DNA of 64,000 nucleotides. Source: Thuidium tamariscinum. Lineage: Eukaryota > Streptophyta > Bryopsida > Hypnales > Thuidiaceae. Below the pieces are notes generated by a model. It saw only the letters and a program-made list of their open reading frames with translations. It was not told the DNA's origin and searched no databases. The translations under genes were made by a program, and so were the position numbers. Below, piece by piece: positions 59,709 to 64,000 of the stretch. Each line of letters starts with the position of its first letter. Within the stretch, counting starts at the first letter, position 1. The stretch is taken from contig OX344751.2 in NCBI GenBank assembly GCA_947034885.2, forward strand, positions 46,095,082-46,159,081, given 5' to 3'.

Positions 59709-59940
59709 CACTAGAAGAAATCCCTGTTTATTTCAACAAAACACGTCAGGTAGATTGTATTGAGGCTACGTTGCTGAAAATGCAGAAAAAACACAAAAAA
59801 AACAAAAACAAAACGCGTTTTCTGTGTTTTTCAGTGTTTTTTCAGCGTTTTTTCAACGTTTTCAGCAACGCAGTCTCAACACAATCTACCTGACGTGTTT
59901 TGTTGAAATAAACACGGATTTCTACGTTTTTCTTCTAGTG
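59709..59940. mobile_element. CACTA-type MITE, 232 bp, TSD AAT
   Basis: CACTAGAAGAAATCCCTG at the left and TTTTTCTTCTAGTG at the right, flanked by AAT on both sides. The arms are long inverted repeats around CACGTCAGGTAGATTGTRTTGA and GTTGCTGAAAA/TTTTCAGCAAC. It shares the CACTAGAAGAA terminus with the large CACTA element ending at 9278 and the GATTGTRTTGA word with the 10791 element. Confidence 0.9.
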
Positions 59941-62009
59941 AATCAATTCACATCTATGACCATTGTAAATTCTATTTCATATTTTTTTTGACTTTATTGT
60001 TCTACTACACACTTATCGACTACAAAAATGACCTATTTTGAAGACCGCTCTTAGAGGCTTTCCAAATCTATATCACTATGTGAAGGTCAAACTTTCTACA
60101 AACAAAATCTCATGAGCTAGAAATGGAGCCCTATAGTTTTCTATCTTCAATAGACACTAGGGTGGCCCGTGCCGTTGCCACGGTCTAAAAGAAAAGAAAA
60201 ACAACAGAATAAATAATTTTCTAATTTTTTTAATGTATAGAAACTTCAAAATTCAATAACTTTCATGCCGTAGGTTGGAACACCATGAATCAAAGCCTGT
60301 GCACCCCTCCTTGCCGAGGGCTTTTTGACGGTACCAAACACGCACCCGGGGCACTCACGGTACAGGAGATCTCAACGTAACAAACATCCAAACAAACAAA
60401 CATCTAAACAACGTATCTTCATAGGGGGGTTAATAGAAGAATGGAAAGATATATAAATAAATTATTACATTTGAAATTGTTAAAAATCTAAATGAATTTT
60501 TAAAAAATTTAGATTTTTTTATAAATCTATAAAAATTGTGAATGCAACAAAATGCTAAAAATCACAAAAGTCTCTCAAGTTCCAAATTTTTAGTTGATTG
60601 TTACTAGTAAAAAGACAGTGACAAAGAAGAGTAGTGAAGTTCTAGTTTTATATTTATGTTTATTTATGATTCTTGTGCTTAATTTGTAAAGGACCATTCA
60701 GACCTTGAAGGACAAAATGGATTTTGGATAAGTTCTTGAGTGCTCAATTTTCTATGAAAATTTTAAAATTTTCTCATAAAATAGAAAATTTTATTAGCTT
60801 TTTTTAGGGAATACAATTCTTATTTCAATTAGTGCCTAGGAACAAAAGTTTTACCATAATAAGTCCAAAATTCAACTCAATGGGTAGAAAAAAACTCTAA
60901 AAAAATTTGAAAGTAATATTAAATTTTTTTCCTCGTAGACTATATTTTTTTTCTTAATGAAAACCTTCTTATTCATTCCATTTGAATTTGTAATAATACA
61001 GATATACAACATCTTCTTTTGCAAGCAATCAAAGCATCTTTTAAAAAATATAACATGTTGTATTCACCTTTTAACTCAATTTTCATGTTTTCTCATGACT
61101 TTGACTGTCAAAACAATTTCACCATTGGGATTCAGTAGTGTATTTTATTTCTATCCTAGAGCTATTACTTATTTAATTTTTTCCTCTATCATGTACAATC
61201 ATTCTTCTATTGAACATTATCTTAATGAATGTAAATCATATTAGTTTCTTAACTCTTATTTTTCCTATGTTTTCAACTCAATGCTTCATGATAAAAAATT
61301 TAAATTTAAATTTCATATGGCAAATTCTTAAGTTAAGAAGATTCAAGTCCTATAAACTAGCTTGCTACATTGCCAAAACCATAATTTATTCACTATGAAT
61401 GCATTCATTTGGCAATCTATGTAGACAAAATGTCTAATATTTTTAAGGAACATTTTCACACTAGTTTATTGCAAGATTTTGAATAGATTCTATGCAAAAA
61501 TATCAATTAAATTTTTTTTTCTCTTTGCACTAGAAATGACTATTTTGAATGGTTTTTTGACCAAGAAAAAAACACACCTTGATCTCATAGGATTTAAGCA
61601 TATAATTTGATTTAGAACTCAAGAAGTATGGTTTTGCTATTGGGCACAAATAAATAAATTTTCTCCTTAAATCTATTTATGCATCACTAAACATCTAGTA
61701 TGTTCCAATAAAAAGAATTTTAAAATGCATTAGGAATTGCAATTATAGATACCTTTGTTAATTTTTATTTCTTGTATCAATTGAACATTTTTTTGAAGTC
61801 ATTAAATATTTTGGCAAAGATGTGTCAATCTTGACCTAGTCTTACGGAAGTCTAATGGAGACAATGTTAACCTTTAGGAGTGAAGTATCAATTAAATAAG
61901 GGTCTAGAAGATTAAAAGTGTCTAATGCATGATTTTAGAAGAAAACATAGTTACAATGAATTCATCAATTAGGGCATCCCTATGGCTAGTACAAGACAAA
62001 GGTGTAAAA
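59941..62009. other. AT-rich DNA with a small GC-richer island at about 60150-60430
   Basis: The island holds GGGTGGCCCGTGCCGTTGCC and CGCACCCGGGGCACTCACGG in otherwise AT-rich sequence. No open frame of interest. Frames at 60957 and 61210 have no motifs. Confidence 0.4.
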
Positions 62010-62742
62010 GGGTCATTGCAAGAAAGACCGACCGATTTATGTAGCGTTTTCCATAGTACTGCTGAAATTTTCGGGAGTACTGTATAATTAGAAAAACAAT
62101 TTTTTTAAAATGTAAAAAATATGTTTTAGGTATATACCTCTAAGAAGAAGGTACCCTAGGAAGGAAAAGTGTAGGAAAATTCTCTAAGTAGGAGAACTAG
62201 AAAAGTGCAAATTTTCATGAAAATAGGTACTTTGACATTTTAATTTGTACAAAATAGGAAAAAGAATTTTTTTTAAAACTAAAAATTGGCAATTGGGGAG
62301 AACTTTATGATGAAGAGATTTCACCAAAAGAATGATCTCAAAACCATCTTAAATGTTCAAAAGTATGCACGCAAGGGAGGCCTGTTCACGCATATGTAGA
62401 GGAAAGAGAATAATGATTTTTAAGATTTTCTTTAGTAGAAACATGCCTACCTAGTATGGGAATAGGCCACAGAAATTTCAGCTTTAGATCATCAATTTTG
62501 GATGCTTCCCAGTACTAAAAACCCCTAAACCGTAAAGTGTGACAAATTAGCTTAATTGAAATTTAATTACAAAATGATTTTTGAAAATTTCTGAAAAATA
62601 AGGAATTTGATTGCTGTCATGTTAGAAATCTTTAGCCAAAATTTCAAGTTAATATGGTTCATACTTTAAAAGTTATAATCAATAACAACTCCGTCATTCA
62701 AATTGTGACGCAAAATAGTACCGGTCTTTCTTGCAATCACCC
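62010..62742. mobile_element. Second copy of the 721-bp element family, 733 bp
   Basis: GGGTCATTGCAAGAAAGACC at the left and GGTCTTTCTTGCAATCACCC at the right are matching terminal repeats. Internal blocks follow the order of 1608-2328 (GGGAGTACTxTATAATTAGAAAA, TATATACCTCTAAGA, AAATTCTCTAAGTAGGAGAAC, GTGTGAC). The flanks share only AAAA, so the duplication is unclear in this copy. Confidence 0.8.
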
Positions 62743-63314
62743 AAAATGAGGTTATTTGACATACTCTTGAGATAAGGCTAGTACATGTGGTGTTTGTCTC
62801 ATCCACAATAAAATGGTAAGGAAAACACTCTAAGAGAAACATGCATTGTGACTAAAAAATCCAATTTGTCATGTCAAGTTTACTTTGCTTCAAAATTGAA
62901 ATACAAACAATTTAACTTTCAATTATTGAAGAGCTACCTTTCAATGCTTGAAAATACTTTTCAAGTTGCATTGAATTTTCAATGAAGAAGAAAAGTTCAA
63001 TATGTACAGATGGAGTGGTAAGAGTTAGACTAACCTATGTGTCTATAGTGAACTTTACTTCTTACTAGAAACGTCAAATGCACTTGAAAATCCTTTTAAG
63101 GACTAGCTGGAAGTTGGTACCTTGAAATTGGGGCCAAAAACAAAGTCAAACTTCATACCACACCACACTCTAAACATCCATTTCATCATGCATTTGTCAA
63201 ACTTGGCTATGGTTGACCATTTGTGGGTCCTTGCCATTGGACACTCTAGTGGACCTCCAATAGCTAGTCACTGTGTTTAGGGTGCTTGGAGAGCTACCAT
63301 AGGGCTACTCTTAA
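62743..63314. other. AT-rich intergenic DNA
   Basis: No gene or repeat terminus recognised. Confidence 0.5.
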
Positions 63315-63962
63315 CCCCTAAATGCCCAAGGCCTTTCCTGAGCTTCCTAGAATTTGTTCTAAATTGAACAAAATGCCAACATTTTGATAAGTTGTATCAA
63401 TTTAAAAAAAAATTGTAATTGTATAAATTTAAACTAGACATGTTAGAGATTGTATAGGAAAAGAAAACACAACAATATCACTTATGGAGTGAAAAATTAT
63501 AATGTTTAACCATAAGGGTGTTAAAATTGCAAAAGTGATGTAAAGTGTTTCTATCTTCTTTTTGCAACTCAAATTTGAAAAGTTTGTGACCAAAAAAATA
63601 TGAGGTTAAAGGGCCTAAAATGCATATCTCCAATCAATTTATGGCTTCTTAGAATCTACTCTACAATTTTTGTAAATGAATTTTGGATGTGATTTTTTCT
63701 CCAAGATCTAGTGTATTTGAGGCTCATTTTCAAAAGTTCTCAATACTACATAATGTCAAGATTGCAATGGGTACCCTTGCACAAAATCTTGAATAGAAAA
63801 TTCACTATCATTCATTTTCTAGATCAGATTTTTGACACTGAAACTAGACTTCTAAAAGAACCTTCCAAAAATTTAAACTCCTAAAAATAGAAACTTTGTT
63901 AGGTTTTATTTTAATTTGAAGTTTTGCAAACTCTAGATTCTGGTGCCTTGGGCATTTAGGGG
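63315..63962 (-). mobile_element. TTAA-flanked MITE, family B, 648 bp
   Basis: TTAA (63311-63314), CCCCTAAATGCCCAAGG; ends CCTTGGGCATTTAGGGG + TTAA (63963-63966). Perfect 17-bp terminal repeats. The interior is the reverse complement of 35600-36246 with substitutions. Confidence 0.9.
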
Positions 63963-64000
63963 TTAACAATGGAATCTCGTAATCTTCGGCTCATCACTTT

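Noticed and set aside
1..64000. CRISPR array, rRNA, phage or bacterial operon
   Set aside because: No regular spacer-repeat structure, ribosome-binding sites or prokaryotic gene packing anywhere in the window.

Overview
The window looks like nuclear DNA of a plant or other streptophyte. It is strongly AT-rich, and almost everything recognisable is transposon-derived. Its CACTA (En/Spm) transposase has the plant-type order tnp2 core - DUF4218 - DUF4216, with plausible GT-AG introns. A piggyBac transposase and many TTAA-flanked elements sit beside it. piggyBac is not typical of flowering plants, so a bryophyte, fern or streptophyte alga is possible, but the sequence does not settle the lineage. 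I see no prokaryotic, organellar, rRNA or tRNA genes and no intact host gene.

Layout. 1-9278: 3' part of a CACTA element whose left end lies outside the window. Its transposase exons (3-4868) are broken by a deletion/frameshift, by a 721-bp inserted element with a 6-bp target duplication, and by two frame changes near the C-terminus. The CTTCTAGTG terminus is at 9278. 9279-34.8 kb: AT-rich DNA packed with non-autonomous elements. Four 192-317 bp inverted-repeat elements beginning CACTAG with 3-bp duplications occur across the window. A large family of about 850-950 bp elements beginning CCCCTAAAG sits at TTAA sites, several nested in one another. A GC-rich exon-like island lies at 17.2-18.1 kb. 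34.8-39.7 kb: a second GC-rich island encoding a possible signal-anchor exon, a second TTAA family, and an unrecognised broken gene-like region. 41.5-48.35 kb: a piggyBac transposase pseudogene with all three catalytic aspartates. It carries three in-frame TAG codons, one frameshift, and a 4.9-kb TG...CA insertion with a 5-bp duplication. 49.4-64 kb: AT-rich intergenic DNA with a few more small elements.

How the parts fit. The CACTA transposase family is the natural source of activity for the CACTAG...CTAGTG elements. The piggyBac transposase is the natural candidate for the TTAA-flanked elements. Neither transposase copy in this window is intact, so mobilisation would have needed other copies. 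Nesting gives a relative order of insertions, and several events can be undone on paper to a precise empty site.

All boundaries come from reading the sequence by eye. No alignment or database search was run.
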